DNA of 64,000 nt from Anaerolineales bacterium (GCA_020634855.1 JACKAU010000014.1:62001-126000); one strand, 5' to 3'; shown: positions 8,901 to 18,135, counted from the first letter of the stretch. Made by a program: numbers and translations. The notes: generated by a model from the sequence alone, not told the origin.

Positions 8901-9557
8901 ATGAATATTGCTCGTCTAATTGATCACACCCTTCTTAAACCTGAAGCCACACCGGAACAAATTGAACAATTGTGCCAAGAGGCGTTGACCTATAAGTTTG
9001 CCTCGGTTTGTGTCAATCCGACGTATGTAAAGTTGGCTGCCGAACAACTGCAAGGGTCTGAGGTTGAGGTTTGTACTGTGGTCGGCTTCCCACTGGGAGC
9101 AAACGTCACCGCCACCAAGGTATTTGAAACCCAACAGGCGCTTGATGATGGAGCCACCGAAATTGATATGGTCATCAACATTGGCGCGTTAAAATCAGGC
9201 GATCATCGTTTGATTGAAGATGACATTAGCCATGTGGTGAACACATCGCACCAACACGGGGCCATTTGCAAAGTTATCATTGAAACCGCCCTATTATCCG
9301 ACGAAGAAAAAGTTACCGCATGCCGGTTGGCCCAAAAAAGTGGAGCCGACTTTGTAAAAACCTCAACCGGTTTCAGCAGTAAAGGCGCAACGGTTGAAGA
9401 TGTAGCACTAATGCGTCAAACCGTTGGGCCGGAAATGGGCGTAAAAGCTTCCGGTGGGATCAAGAATTATTCAGATGCAAAACGCATGGTTGCGGCTGGG
9501 GCTAATCGCTTAGGGGTTAGCGCCGGAGTAAAAATAGTAAAAGAGGCTCAACAATAA
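8901..9557 (+). CDS. deoC: Deoxyribose-phosphate aldolase
   Basis: 218 residues, a class I TIM-barrel aldolase splitting 2-deoxyribose-5-phosphate into glyceraldehyde-3-phosphate and acetaldehyde. Visible signatures: LIDHTLLKPEAT at the N-terminus, VCTVVGFPLGA, EIDMVINIGALKSGD, the Schiff-base lysine in FVKTSTGFS, and VKASGGI with the second active-site lysine. Start ATG with TTGGAG upstream; 22 bases after lepB. The last base of its stop is the first base of the next ATG (TAATG), so the next gene is translationally coupled. Confidence 0.95.
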   Translation: MNIARLIDHTLLKPEATPEQIEQLCQEALTYKFASVCVNPTYVKLAAEQLQGSEVEVCTVVGFPLGANVTATKVFETQQALDDGATEIDMVINIGALKSGDHRLIEDDISHVVNTSHQHGAICKVIIETALLSDEEKVTACRLAQKSGADFVKTSTGFSSKGATVEDVALMRQTVGPEMGVKASGGIKNYSDAKRMVAAGANRLGVSAGVKIVKEAQQ

Positions 9558-9784
9558 TGAAAACTTGTCCGTCTTGTCGAATAGGACGTTTAAGCGAGCG
9601 ATTAATGACATATCTGGAATGGCATGGGAGAAACCTAATGGTTGCCAACCGGATGCCGGCGCTGGTATGCGATGTTTGCGGCGAACAGGTTTACGATGAT
9701 CATGCCATGGATAATTTGCAGCAACTGCTTTGGTCAGAACCTCTGCGTGGTACAGCGTCGGTTTCAAACTCAAACAGCCGGTAA
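9557..9784 (+). CDS. YgiT-type zinc-finger protein
   Basis: 75 residues with two CxxC pairs (CPSC near residue 4, CDVCGEQVY near 38), the pattern of the YgiT/MqsA N-terminal zinc finger. In toxin-antitoxin systems this domain pairs with an MqsR/DUF4258-type toxin and is usually fused to an HTH; here the HTH is missing and no toxin-sized gene lies beside it. It overlaps the deoC stop by one base. It may be an orphan antitoxin remnant or an unrelated small zinc protein. Confidence 0.75.
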   Translation: MKTCPSCRIGRLSERLMTYLEWHGRNLMVANRMPALVCDVCGEQVYDDHAMDNLQQLLWSEPLRGTASVSNSNSR

Positions 9785-9917
9785 TCAACTTCCCCTCCTA
9801 ATTTCCAACGACCAATGACCCTTGGGCTATTCCCAATCAAGAGAACATGAGATAAACTATTATTGTAAACTTTAAGGTGGTCGCTAGGCCATAAGCTTCA
9901 ATAAAAAGGTCTTCGCT

Positions 9918-10439
9918 ATGAATACAGTTCGCCGAACCAGTTCAGGTCGTGTAACAGCTGATTTTTTTACCAGCAGTTACCGTTTCTCCGCCAGTATCAT
10001 TGTCTATAAGCGAAGATTGGTTGATGTTCTGGCCGATCGTATGACCGATTATTTGGATATTGTGGATATCTACATCTCGCGTATTAACGCCCCGGGAGAT
10101 ATTGTTGCTACGTATCAAAAGGGATCGCTGGTTAAAGACGAGATCATCTTCATACTGTTGTCCAGTGAGTCTGAGGGTATCTCAAAAGAGCGATTTTATA
10201 CCACTCGCGATGACATTCCCCTGTTTATCTCCGTGCCATCCTTTGAAATTCTAGGCCAGTTGAAATGGGGGTCCAAAGAGTTGGACATCAAAAAGCTTCT
10301 TTCGGCCGAAACACATAATTTTCTACCGGTCTCGGATGTTACCGCCACGAATTCATTGATGCCAACGGTAAAATTCCAGGGGCCGATGGCGCTCGTTAAC
10401 AAATCGAAGGTTCAGGTTTTGTGTGGCCTTAATCCTTAA
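9918..10439 (+). CDS. Conserved-looking protein of unknown function
   Basis: 173 residues; I do not recognise the family with confidence. Start ATG with AAAGG nine bases upstream. Residues 10-85 look like a beta-rich module (RVTADFFTSSYRFSASIIVY, then RLVDVLADRMTDYLDIVDIYISR) as in small proteins that modulate signalling or surface attachment; residues 95-173 contain FISVPSFEILGQLKW. There is no signal peptide, membrane helix or catalytic motif. It lies 20 bases before the REC-CpaE fusion gene on the same strand, which suggests a joint role in signalling or in positioning of a surface structure. Confidence 0.6.
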   Translation: MNTVRRTSSGRVTADFFTSSYRFSASIIVYKRRLVDVLADRMTDYLDIVDIYISRINAPGDIVATYQKGSLVKDEIIFILLSSESEGISKERFYTTRDDIPLFISVPSFEILGQLKWGSKELDIKKLLSAETHNFLPVSDVTATNSLMPTVKFQGPMALVNKSKVQVLCGLNP

Positions 10440-10459
10440 TTACCGGTAAGGTAGTAACT

Positions 10460-11560
10460 ATGGCGCATATTCTTATCATCGACGACGACCAAGATATTCT
10501 TCGATTGCTGGAATTCTCCTTCAAGCGATCAGGCCATTCGGTTTCAATTAGTTCTAACGGCGAACAGGGCCTGGCCCAAGCCGAAATCGAAAATCCGGAT
10601 TTGATCATCTGCGATGTTATGATGCCCAAGATGACGGGTTATGACTTTTGCCGACAAGCGCGTACCAAGCCGGACCTCAAAGATACGCCCATTGTCATTT
10701 TTTCCGCTCGGTTTCAACCCATCGACCGGCAAACGGCCCTTGATGCCGGCGCCACCGATTATCTGGCCAAAACCGTCGCTCCCGATGAGCTGGTTAGCCG
10801 GATAGAGGAATTACTACCAACGGCAACCCCGCCCACTTTAGGCGGCACTGTTGGGCTATTTAGTATGAAAGGGGGTACCGGCGTAACAAGTTTGGCCGTC
10901 AATTTAGCTATCGCGCTTACCCTAGCCCATAAGGCCGGCGCGGTCTTAGCCGATCTGGCATTAGTCGGCGGTCATTCAGCTTTGATGCTGGGAGTCCGTC
11001 CGACCAGCAGTCTCCCCAAGCTCCTTTCGACCGGCGAGCCGCAATTTACAACCGAGATGGTCCAACCCTATCTGGTCAAACACAGCAGCGGCGTGCAGCT
11101 ATTAGCTTCTTTGCCGGCTTTTAGCGAAGCTGTCGCTCCGCCAGATCGACTGGAGTCGCTGGTCCAATGTCTAAAATCCAGCTTCGACTTTACGGTGTTG
11201 GATCTCTCTCATCTTTTAGAACCGCAATTTTCGGCGCTACTACCCCTGCTCGACAAAATCGTCTTGGTACTGTCGCCCGATATGCCGTCCGTCCAATCGA
11301 CGGTGATTGCCTTGCAAGGATTGGCTCAATTGGGAGTAGATGATCAGAAAATCAGTTTAGTTGTCAATCAAATTACGCCTCGTCATTCGCTGCCACTGCA
11401 AACCATTCAAAAAGTGATTAAGCGTCCCATTACCTTGGCTGTACCGTTCGAGCCAGAGATGATCAGAGCCGTTAATAGTGGTAAGCCCCTGCTGCTCGCC
11501 AGCCCTCAAACACCGGCTGCCTCGGCTATCGGCAAATTAGCCGACACCCTTTTTAAGTAA
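10460..11560 (+). CDS. Receiver domain fused to CpaE/MinD-like ATPase
   Basis: 366 residues. Residues 1-118 form a receiver (IDDDQDI acidic patch, phospho-site in LIICDVMMPKMTG, K near LAKTVAP). Residues 130-366 form a ParA/MinD-family ATPase with deviant P-loop FSMKGGTGVTSLAVNL and the matching ADLALVGG segment. In CpaE-like proteins the receiver is usually degenerate; here the aspartate is present. CpaE homologues position type IV/Flp pilus machinery or chemoreceptor arrays, but no pilus gene occurs in the window, so the cargo is unknown. It is the last gene before tRNA-Glu. Confidence 0.88.
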   Translation: MAHILIIDDDQDILRLLEFSFKRSGHSVSISSNGEQGLAQAEIENPDLIICDVMMPKMTGYDFCRQARTKPDLKDTPIVIFSARFQPIDRQTALDAGATDYLAKTVAPDELVSRIEELLPTATPPTLGGTVGLFSMKGGTGVTSLAVNLAIALTLAHKAGAVLADLALVGGHSALMLGVRPTSSLPKLLSTGEPQFTTEMVQPYLVKHSSGVQLLASLPAFSEAVAPPDRLESLVQCLKSSFDFTVLDLSHLLEPQFSALLPLLDKIVLVLSPDMPSVQSTVIALQGLAQLGVDDQKISLVVNQITPRHSLPLQTIQKVIKRPITLAVPFEPEMIRAVNSGKPLLLASPQTPAASAIGKLADTLFK

Positions 11561-11578
11561 ATTTTTCACGGATCGGGT

Positions 11579-11607
11579 TTGCTTCAAACTCAAACTCGTG
11601 GTATATT
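11579..11607 (+). promoter_or_regulatory. Promoter of tRNA-Glu
   Basis: TTGCTT (11579-11584), 17-base spacer, TATATT (11602-11607), 35 bases before the mature tRNA 5' end. Confidence 0.55.
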
Positions 11608-11642
11608 ATTCTCTGTTGCCTTCACGCGTCAGATAACTACAC

Positions 11643-11715
11643 GCCCCCTTCGTCTAGAGGACTAGGACACCACCCTTTCAAGGTGGCGACACGGGTTCGA
11701 ATCCCGTAGGGGGCA
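11643..11715 (+). tRNA. tRNA-Glu (anticodon TTC)
   Basis: A 73-base cloverleaf: acceptor GCCCCCT/AGGGGGC with discriminator A, anticodon stem CCACC/GGTGG around loop CTTTCAA (anticodon TTC), and a T arm ACGGG-TTCGAAT-CCCGT. The CCA end is not encoded and must be added after transcription. A terminator follows 25 bases downstream. Confidence 0.97.
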
Positions 11716-11739
11716 TTCGCCTGTAAGTGAAGAGACAAC

Positions 11740-11770
11740 AACGCCAATCTGAAAAAGGTTGGCGTTTTTT
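11740..11770 (+). terminator. Intrinsic terminator of tRNA-Glu
   Basis: AACGCCAA (11740-11747) pairs with TTGGCGTT (11759-11766); T-run continues to 11770. An 11-base loop. Confidence 0.85.
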
Positions 11771-11796
11771 ATTGTGGCTAAGAAGTTGTTTCTCCC

Positions 11797-12552
11797 TCAA
11801 AACATTTTCGTGAGTGACGTAACCAGTAGAAACACGGCTAGCATAAGGAGAATAACCAGGATCAGTTTTCTAAAAAGCTGGGTGGGGACGCGTTGGCGAA
11901 TAAACACGCCACCATACATAGCCGCAATCGAAATGACCATTAGGCCCACAAACAAACGGTTGTCCAATGTTTCCGCAACAGGTTGGCTGTAGATGACTAC
12001 GGCCTGAGCGACTTTACCCAATAAAAAACAGAGGTTGGTTCCCTGAGCGATTTCATTTTTATCTTCGGTTACGGAAAAGAGATAGATCAATAAGATTGGA
12101 GCCATCGTATTTGTCGCGCCGCCGATAACGCCGGCCAACAAGCCAAAGCCAATGGCCCAGCCCACGTTGTCCGCGGATAGCCGGAGCGTGTGACCGCGAA
12201 ACTGGGTGTAGACATAGAAAAGAATGGTTAGCGACAAACTTAACTGGAGAATTGTTTGGGGAATAATGAACAGTAAGTAGACGCCAACGAAGCTACCGAT
12301 CAGCGCCACCAGGGCCAGTAGCCAATACCGCTTGATAATCTGCCCCACAGGGCGACCGCTAAATACCAGTAATAGATTTATACATAAAGCCGGCCACAGC
12401 GTCAGAATAATCGCGTTTTGGATACCAATAAAAATCGACATCACCGAGGTGGTGATCATCGGAAAACCGATCCCAAACGCGCCGTGAATAACGGCGGCTA
12501 GAGCAAATAAAAGAACGAGGGCAAGTATTTCAAGAAAAGTGGCATCAGTCAT
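11797..12552 (-). CDS. TauE/SafE-family anion permease
   Basis: 251 residues, nearly all hydrophobic, with about eight membrane helices in two repeated halves. The HGAFGIGFPMI motif near residue 24 and GGATNTMAPILLIYL near 145 correspond to the duplicated glycine-rich TauE motifs. Family members export or import small anions such as sulfite, sulfoacetate or sulfonates; the substrate here is unknown. The gene is convergent with tRNA-Glu and stands alone. The start ATG has AAGGAA about 13 bases upstream, somewhat distant. Confidence 0.85.
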   Translation of the reverse strand: MTDATFLEILALVLLFALAAVIHGAFGIGFPMITTSVMSIFIGIQNAIILTLWPALCINLLLVFSGRPVGQIIKRYWLLALVALIGSFVGVYLLFIIPQTILQLSLSLTILFYVYTQFRGHTLRLSADNVGWAIGFGLLAGVIGGATNTMAPILLIYLFSVTEDKNEIAQGTNLCFLLGKVAQAVVIYSQPVAETLDNRLFVGLMVISIAAMYGGVFIRQRVPTQLFRKLILVILLMLAVFLLVTSLTKMF

Positions 12553-12689
12553 AGCTTGTAAGATATATTCCTTTCAAACAGGTGGATCGCAAAACGACAC
12601 TTTTAGTCAGTACAATTCAGTCTATTAGCAGCAAAGCGTGCATTTTACACCGACCCGGTGAGAGTGCTAAACCATCGAGGAGCTAAGGA

Positions 12690-13184
12690 ATGGACACCCA
12701 ACATCATAAGCAAACCGATTTCATAATTAGACGGGCTACTCTTGACAAGGCCCTTGGAATCGCTATGCTATTGCATGATTTAGGCTGGTCGGATCGGATC
12801 GCGGCTGAAAAGCCCAATGAGACAGCCGATCGAATTGGGCGGCATTTGGCGTTGTGCCAGGCTGATGATAGCCATTCAGTTTATGTGGCCGAAACAGACG
12901 AAGCCGAAATAGTAGGCTATATTTCGGTCCATTGGCTGCCGTATCTGATTCATCTCGGCCCGGAAGGGTTCATATCGGAGTTGTTTGTTAAGTCGTCGTT
13001 TCGAGGGCAGGGCCTCGGCTCCAGACTGCTGGCGACCGTTGAAGTTGAGGCAGAGCAGCGCGGCTGCGCCCGGTTGGGGTTGATCAACAATCGAGAGCGA
13101 GAGTCATACCATCGCCAATTCTATAAGAAGCAAGGGTGGGAGGAACGAGACTGGGCCGCCAATTTTGTCAAGTGGTTGATGTAA
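12690..13184 (+). CDS. GNAT-family N-acetyltransferase
   Basis: 164 residues. The acetyl-CoA loop is visible as FRGQGLGSRLL near residue 110, preceded by the ISELFVKSSFR strand and followed by GCARLGLINNRERESYHRQFYKKQGW, the usual end of the GNAT fold. It transfers an acetyl group from acetyl-CoA to an amine; substrate not predictable. AAGGA lies just upstream of the ATG. It stands between the divergent permease and the signalling island. Confidence 0.88.
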   Translation: MDTQHHKQTDFIIRRATLDKALGIAMLLHDLGWSDRIAAEKPNETADRIGRHLALCQADDSHSVYVAETDEAEIVGYISVHWLPYLIHLGPEGFISELFVKSSFRGQGLGSRLLATVEVEAEQRGCARLGLINNRERESYHRQFYKKQGWEERDWAANFVKWLM

Positions 13185-13302
13185 TCGATCTTTAACCTTT
13201 GAACCACCGTTAATTAAACAAATATCCCCCAGAACTAAAAATTTAAAATCCAACCTGGACAACTGACTAGGCTAAAAACTGGTCAGTTATTCAGGTGACA
13301 AT

Positions 13303-13350
13303 CTCCCCAAATGTCTAGCGTATTTGGGGAGGTTTTGCTTTATATTATAA
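13303..13350 (+). promoter_or_regulatory. Shared 48-bp promoter module, copy A
   Basis: One of three gapless similar stretches (others at 18063 and 18671). Conserved positions: CTCCCC at 1-6, TGTCT-GCGTAT at 10-21, AGGTTTT at 28-34, TATA(T/C)T at 39-44. The last block fits a -10 box (TATATT, 13341-13346), but the -35 place holds GCGTAT rather than TTGACA, suggesting an activator-dependent or alternative-sigma promoter. Only this copy also has a 10-bp inverted repeat (CTCCCCAAAT/ATTTGGGGAG). It stands 64 bases before the cNMP-domain gene. Confidence 0.6.
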
Positions 13351-13410
13351 ACGAGGGGAAAAGACTTTCCGCTAACCAAACAGTGAAGTTTGAAAGGAGT
13401 CGGAACCATC

Positions 13411-13896
13411 ATGACAAACAAGCTTGAATTAAGAGCGCTAACCATGTTACGTTCATTAGAACTAACCCAAGATATGGAGACCAAACATCTGAAGAAGTTA
13501 GCTGGTCTTGCGAGAGAAACAAGTTTTGAAACCAACCAGGTTATTTATGAAAAAGGGAGTTTGGGGAGGGCGCTTTATCTTATTCTAGAAGGCGAGATTG
13601 TTATCGAAACAGAGGTGCCGGGTCACGGCCGGGTGGTGATGAACCGTCTAGGGCCTGGGCAATTTTTCGGATGGTCATCGTTGTTCCCGCTCGAACGTAA
13701 AATGGCTTGGACAACAGCAACAAGGCCAACGCGAGCATTAGCATTTAATGCCGGCCAATTACACAACGCCTTCGAAATGGATCACAACTTTGAGTATGCT
13801 ATTGTTCGGTGTGCTGGCAAAGACATGGCGGATCGGATCCGCGCTTCTCGCCAGCAGCTTAACGATATGATCACCAATCCCCAGTTGTTATATTAG
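13411..13896 (+). CDS. Stand-alone cyclic-nucleotide-binding-domain protein 1
   Basis: 161 residues from ATG 13411; the frame can be read from TTG 13390, but AAAGGAG at 13394-13400 places the site correctly for the ATG. Residues about 35-135 form a Crp-type cNMP fold (VIYEKGSLGRALYLILEGEIVIE, then GQFFGWSSLF). The canonical cAMP-binding signature with Arg-Ser/Thr in the phosphate cassette is not evident. There is no helix-turn-helix, so it cannot bind DNA in the Crp manner; it is likely a sensor partner. A paralogue follows 170 bases downstream. Confidence 0.82.
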   Translation: MTNKLELRALTMLRSLELTQDMETKHLKKLAGLARETSFETNQVIYEKGSLGRALYLILEGEIVIETEVPGHGRVVMNRLGPGQFFGWSSLFPLERKMAWTTATRPTRALAFNAGQLHNAFEMDHNFEYAIVRCAGKDMADRIRASRQQLNDMITNPQLLY

Positions 13897-13913
13897 TTTC
13901 AGGCAAATTAGAT

Positions 13914-13975
<62 letters not shown>

Positions 13976-14069
13976 AAAGTTAGTTAATGGGAAACCGCTT
14001 AACCAATCAACCATCAAATCAACAAACTACCAAACTAACCATCAATTCAGCTATTACAGGAAATCAATC

Positions 14070-14513
14070 ATGGCCCTGCAAGCTCAAGACCTGGTAACAA
14101 TGTCTTTTACCAAAGGTCTCGATCCACAATATTTAGAGCTATTAGCCAAATATGGACACGAAGTCAACTTTGAGCCGGGTACCTATATTCTAAAAGAAGG
14201 CGAGCCGGCCGATCAATTCTACCTGATCCAGCAAGGACGAGTGGCGTTGGGAACGTTTATTTCGGGCCGCGGCTTTACAACCATTCAAACCATCGGCGAT
14301 GATGATGTTTTAGGCTGGTCGTGGCTTATTCCGCCGCACCGGTGGCGATTTAGTGCTCTGGTTATCCTACCGACGCAAGTTATCTGCTTTGATGGGCAAC
14401 GCCTAAGGGAAGCATGTGAAGCCGATCACAGCTTCGGTTATGCCATCCATCAAAGAGTAGCACTAATTTTAGGTAAACGACTTGAAGAAACAAGAAAACG
14501 TTTAGAATTGTAA
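14070..14513 (+). CDS. Stand-alone cyclic-nucleotide-binding-domain protein 2
   Basis: 147 residues from ATG 14070 with CAGGAAA upstream; the frame is open back to 13968 but that part is microsatellite-derived and starts without a ribosome site. A Crp-type beta-roll spans about 25-125 (TYILKEGEPADQFYLIQQGRVALG, DDDVLGWSWLIPP). As in protein 1 there is no HTH, and FGYAIHQRVALILGKRLEETRKRL forms the C-terminal helix. The two proteins are clearly paralogous (shared GW-S-L-P and DHSF/NF-YAI segments). It is 33 bases upstream of a large histidine kinase and probably feeds into it. Confidence 0.82.
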   Translation: MALQAQDLVTMSFTKGLDPQYLELLAKYGHEVNFEPGTYILKEGEPADQFYLIQQGRVALGTFISGRGFTTIQTIGDDDVLGWSWLIPPHRWRFSALVILPTQVICFDGQRLREACEADHSFGYAIHQRVALILGKRLEETRKRLEL

Positions 14514-14546
14514 CTCTAACTATCAGTAAGTTCGGAGCTTTGCGGC

Positions 14547-17174
14547 GTGGAACGATTATCGATAAGCCCTCTCCTAAAAAATCCTAAGAACCTCTCTAGC
14601 AGCGATGCTCAACTCAAATTCGTGCTGCAATCAATGCCGGTTGCCATTGTCATTGTCGATCAAGACGGCTTCATTACTTTTACCAATAAAAAGTGTGAAA
14701 CCTTGTTTGATTATGATCTTGCTGAGTTGATTGATCAGCCGGTTGAGATCCTCGTTCCCGAGCGGTTCCGCAACCGTCATATTCTCCATCGCGCTGACTA
14801 TATAGACGATCCTTATGTCAGAATGATGGGATCGGGTATGGACTTAGTCGGGCGACGTAAAGATGGCAGCGAAATCCCAATAGAAGTAGGGTTGAGCTTC
14901 ACCGAGTTTGAAGGCCAGCGGCAAATCATTGCTTCCATTACCAACATTTCCATTCAAAAGCAAACCAAAGCCTCATTAGAACAGCACGTTCAAACCCGTA
15001 CCAAACAATTATCGACGCTCCTCCGAATGTCCCAAAATGTCGCATCCACGTTAGATTTGGAGACGCTGTTAAATTCAACTCTCGACCAATTACAAACCGT
15101 CGTTCCCTTTAATGAAGGGGCTGTTTTTATTCAGGAAAATGGCGATTTAAGATTGCTGAGTTATCGAGGCCCTCGGTCGCAACAGGAGGTTCTCAATCTC
15201 CGGCTGCCGATTGACAAACTAAAAACCAATGCCAACATCTTTAATCTCAGAAAACCGGTCATTATCAGAGATACACACGCCAACAAAGCCTTAGCTTCAA
15301 TCATCAGCCAAGTAGCCAATATTACGGAGGACGACCTACTGGAGAATATCCGTTCCTGGGCCTGGATTCCTTTAGTGGCTAAAAAACAAACAATTGGAGC
15401 CTTAGCTTTGAGCCACAGTGAGCCTAATTATTTTTCTCAAGAGCAAGCCCAACTGGCCTTTGCCTTTGCTAATCAGGTTGTAGTGGCCATTGAGAACGCC
15501 CAACTATACTCACAAGTCAAACAACATTCCGGCCAGCTTGAGTCGATGTTCCTGGTACATCAGGCCATCACCAGCCGGCTTGATTCTGAGGCCATCTTAC
15601 AACTCATTGCCGACTCGGCCAGACGTTTAACCAACACCCGCTTGAGCGTTGTCTACCTGGTCGATGGCGCCGAACTGCGGGTTGCCGCTTTTTCCAGTGA
15701 GAATAACACCTCGCTCTGTGTGGGCCATCGCATTCCTTTTGCCCAATCGGCGATTGGCCAGGTCATTCAATCGGGCCGGCCCCGGTTGATTAGAGACGTT
15801 AAAAACAGTAGTTACGTTGATATCGAACCGATCAAACGCCTGGGCATCTGCTGCTATTTGATCGTGCCGATGCTCTCTATTTATGAGTCGATTGGCATTA
15901 TTGCGGTTGGTGATAAACAGGTGGGGGTTTTAGGGCCGCAGGATGAAGAAACCTTGATGATGCTAGCCTCAGGAGCCGTGATTGGTCTGGAAAATGCGCG
16001 GCTTTATCACCGCGAACGAGAGCGCCGCGTAGAGGCGGATCAGCGCCGCCGCGTAGCCGAAAGTTTGCGAGACATGCTCACTGTCCTCAACTCTGACCGA
16101 ACGGTAGACGAAATTCTCGAATATATTGCCTTGCAGGCCAGTCAGGTACTCGATGCTCGGGGAAGTGTTGTTTTTCGGCTAGAAGACGAGGCGTTTGCCA
16201 TTCAGGCTAGCTATGGCCTATCGGCCAATAACGCCGTCAAAACGAATGAAGCTATGAACCAGCAGCTTATTCGCCATACACTGCTAACTCGCCAACCGGT
16301 TGTTCTGTCAAATCTTACAGACCCTGTGGGTGACTCCGAAGATTTGTTCTCGAACGAAAAGCTGCAACTGTTGTTAGTTAACGGTTTTCGGGCTGTGCTG
16401 GCCGTGCCTCTGATTGTTAAAGAAGAAGTATACGGCAGCCTGGCGCTATACTACAATGAACCGCGAGAATTCTCTACGGACGAGATCGATTTAGCCATCA
16501 CCTTTTGTGATCAAGCTGCACTGGCCGTTGAAAATGCGCGGCTGCAAGTTCAGGCGGAAGAAGCCGCGGTGGCAGCGGAACGGTCTCGACTGGCTCGAGA
16601 CCTACACGATGCCGTGACCCAATCCCTTTTCTCGGCCAGTTTAATTGCCGACATTATGCCCCGCCTATGGGACCGTGATCAAGATGAAGCCCGGCGGCGA
16701 CTGGCCGAACTTCGCCAATTGACCAGAGGCGCGATGGCCGAAATGCGAACGTTGCTACTGGAACTACGACCGGCCGCCATCACCGAGGGACGCCTCAGCG
16801 AAGTATTACGCCATCTTACCGAAGCCATCAACAGCCGCACCCAAACGGCCATCTCACTCAAGGTTGACGGCGAGTACAGCCTGCCGCCTGACGTCCAGAT
16901 CGGGCTATATCGCATCACCCAAGAGGCCCTTAACAATATAGTCAAACATTCTAGAGCCGGGGCGGCCACCGTCACTTTAACATTTGATCCGGAACAACTT
17001 AAGTTGTGTATTGAAGATAATGGCCGAGGATTTGAGACAAGCAATATCTCGTCAGAGCATTTAGGTGTAGGCATCATGCACGAGCGCGCTGACAATATCG
17101 GCGCCTCTTTTAAAATTTACAGCCAACTTGGAAACGGGACCCGTATCAATGTGGCGTGGCCGGCTCTGCCCTGA
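14547..17174 (+). CDS. PAS-GAF-GAF-GAF sensor histidine kinase (NarL-system type)
   Basis: 875 residues, start GTG. Order: PAS (about 20-140, ending in RRKDGSEIPIEVGLS), a short coiled linker, three GAF domains (about 165-325, 340-495, 515-675), a HisKA_3 dimerisation domain with phospho-site histidine in ARDLHDAVTQS near 688, and a HATPase domain (N box ALNNIVKH near 796, EDNGRGFE near 830). No membrane segment, so it is a cytoplasmic sensor, probably of small ligands or redox state. The NarL-type regulator that starts 86 bases after its end is the likely partner. Confidence 0.93.
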   Translation: MERLSISPLLKNPKNLSSSDAQLKFVLQSMPVAIVIVDQDGFITFTNKKCETLFDYDLAELIDQPVEILVPERFRNRHILHRADYIDDPYVRMMGSGMDLVGRRKDGSEIPIEVGLSFTEFEGQRQIIASITNISIQKQTKASLEQHVQTRTKQLSTLLRMSQNVASTLDLETLLNSTLDQLQTVVPFNEGAVFIQENGDLRLLSYRGPRSQQEVLNLRLPIDKLKTNANIFNLRKPVIIRDTHANKALASIISQVANITEDDLLENIRSWAWIPLVAKKQTIGALALSHSEPNYFSQEQAQLAFAFANQVVVAIENAQLYSQVKQHSGQLESMFLVHQAITSRLDSEAILQLIADSARRLTNTRLSVVYLVDGAELRVAAFSSENNTSLCVGHRIPFAQSAIGQVIQSGRPRLIRDVKNSSYVDIEPIKRLGICCYLIVPMLSIYESIGIIAVGDKQVGVLGPQDEETLMMLASGAVIGLENARLYHRERERRVEADQRRRVAESLRDMLTVLNSDRTVDEILEYIALQASQVLDARGSVVFRLEDEAFAIQASYGLSANNAVKTNEAMNQQLIRHTLLTRQPVVLSNLTDPVGDSEDLFSNEKLQLLLVNGFRAVLAVPLIVKEEVYGSLALYYNEPREFSTDEIDLAITFCDQAALAVENARLQVQAEEAAVAAERSRLARDLHDAVTQSLFSASLIADIMPRLWDRDQDEARRRLAELRQLTRGAMAEMRTLLLELRPAAITEGRLSEVLRHLTEAINSRTQTAISLKVDGEYSLPPDVQIGLYRITQEALNNIVKHSRAGAATVTLTFDPEQLKLCIEDNGRGFETSNISSEHLGVGIMHERADNIGASFKIYSQLGNGTRINVAWPALP

Positions 17175-17260
17175 TTATGATACCCAAAACGGGGGTTGGG
17201 GATCTTCCAGGTTTAAGTCTAAACATCGATTGTGTCCAATCTCCCGTGAAAGGAACTAAA

Positions 17261-17914
17261 ATGAACAAAGTAAGCGACACCCTAAAAGTTATAAAAGTGA
17301 TCATCGTCGATGATCATGCCATGGTCCGAACCGGTTTGACCGCATTTCTAAAAATTTTCGATGACATGGAATTGATCGGCGAGGCCAGCAGCGGGAGTGA
17401 GGCCATAGAATTATGTGTTGAGCTGGAGCCGGATGTGGTCTTGATGGATATGGTCATGCCGGAAATGGATGGGCCAACCGCCATCAAGGCGATTTTAAAG
17501 CGCTTTCCCCACATTCATATCATTGCCCTCACCAGCTTTCGGGAGCAGGATTTGGTTCAAAGGGCTTTAGAGGCCGGCGCAACCAGCTATTTACTCAAAG
17601 ATGTGTCTGCTGATGAGTTAGCCGATGCCATTCGCCTGGCTGCAGCCGGTCGCTCAACGCTGGCGCCAGAGGCCGCCCAAGTTTTGCTGCATGCCGCCAC
17701 CCACCCTCGTAACGTCGGTTTAGATCTAACCGACCGCGAGCGACAAGTTTTACCGCTACTGGTCAAAGGTTTAAACAACGGGGAAATTGCGCGCAAGATG
17801 ATGATCAGCCAATCGACGGTTCGATTTCATGTCAGCAACATTCTATCTAAATTGGGTGCGCACAGCCGAACCGAGGCGGCGGCGCTGGCCATAAAGTATA
17901 ATCTGGTTTCCTAG
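17261..17914 (+). CDS. NarL/FixJ-family response regulator
   Basis: 217 residues from ATG 17261 with AAAGGA seven bases upstream; the open frame extends back to 17156 into the kinase gene, but that stretch lacks a ribosome site. Receiver: IIVDDHAMVRTGL, phospho-site in VVLMDMVMPEMDG, T/S in IIALTSF, K in YLLKDV. LuxR-type HTH at about 150-212 (LTDRERQVLPLLVKGLNNGE, then STVRFHVSNIL). It should be phosphorylated by the kinase just upstream and bind DNA as a dimer. Confidence 0.93.
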   Translation: MNKVSDTLKVIKVIIVDDHAMVRTGLTAFLKIFDDMELIGEASSGSEAIELCVELEPDVVLMDMVMPEMDGPTAIKAILKRFPHIHIIALTSFREQDLVQRALEAGATSYLLKDVSADELADAIRLAAAGRSTLAPEAAQVLLHAATHPRNVGLDLTDRERQVLPLLVKGLNNGEIARKMMISQSTVRFHVSNILSKLGAHSRTEAAALAIKYNLVS

Positions 17915-17961
17915 CTGGTGTTGGCAGGTCTGTCTCATCGACCCACCGTTTGCGACACAAT

Positions 17962-18000
17962 AGGAGGATCGCTCCGATTTTCGGACAAAGCGATCCTCCT
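17962..18000. repeat. Strong 12-bp hairpin after the NarL gene
   Basis: AGGAGGATCGCT (17962-17973) pairs perfectly with AGCGATCCTCCT (17989-18000); CCGA/TCGG can form an inner stem. Only TTAAAG follows, so it lacks the T-run of an intrinsic terminator. It may stabilise the 3' end of the regulator mRNA. Confidence 0.6.
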
Positions 18001-18062
18001 TAAAGCTCATCACCTGGTCAATCGTCCACCCTTTAGAACTAACCAATGATCTAGGATCTAAA

Positions 18063-18110
18063 CTCTCCAAATGCCTAGTGTTTTTACCAGGATTTTAGCC
18101 TACACTTAAA
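18063..18110 (+). promoter_or_regulatory. Shared 48-bp promoter module, copy B
   Basis: Gapless alignment with copies at 13303 and 18671; about 30 of 48 bases match copy A by eye. The core TG-CTAG-GT and the TTTT block are kept; the -10-like block is TACACT (18101-18106), 29 bases before the start of the receiver gene. Confidence 0.5.
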
Positions 18111-18135
18111 ATGCAGGAAAAATTTATCTTAGAGT

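Noticed and set aside
9557..9784. Complete toxin-antitoxin module
   Set aside because: Only the zinc-finger part is present; neither an MqsR-like toxin nor an HTH domain is nearby.
17962..18000. Intrinsic terminator
   Set aside because: Stem is strong but no T-run follows on either strand; recorded as a hairpin only.
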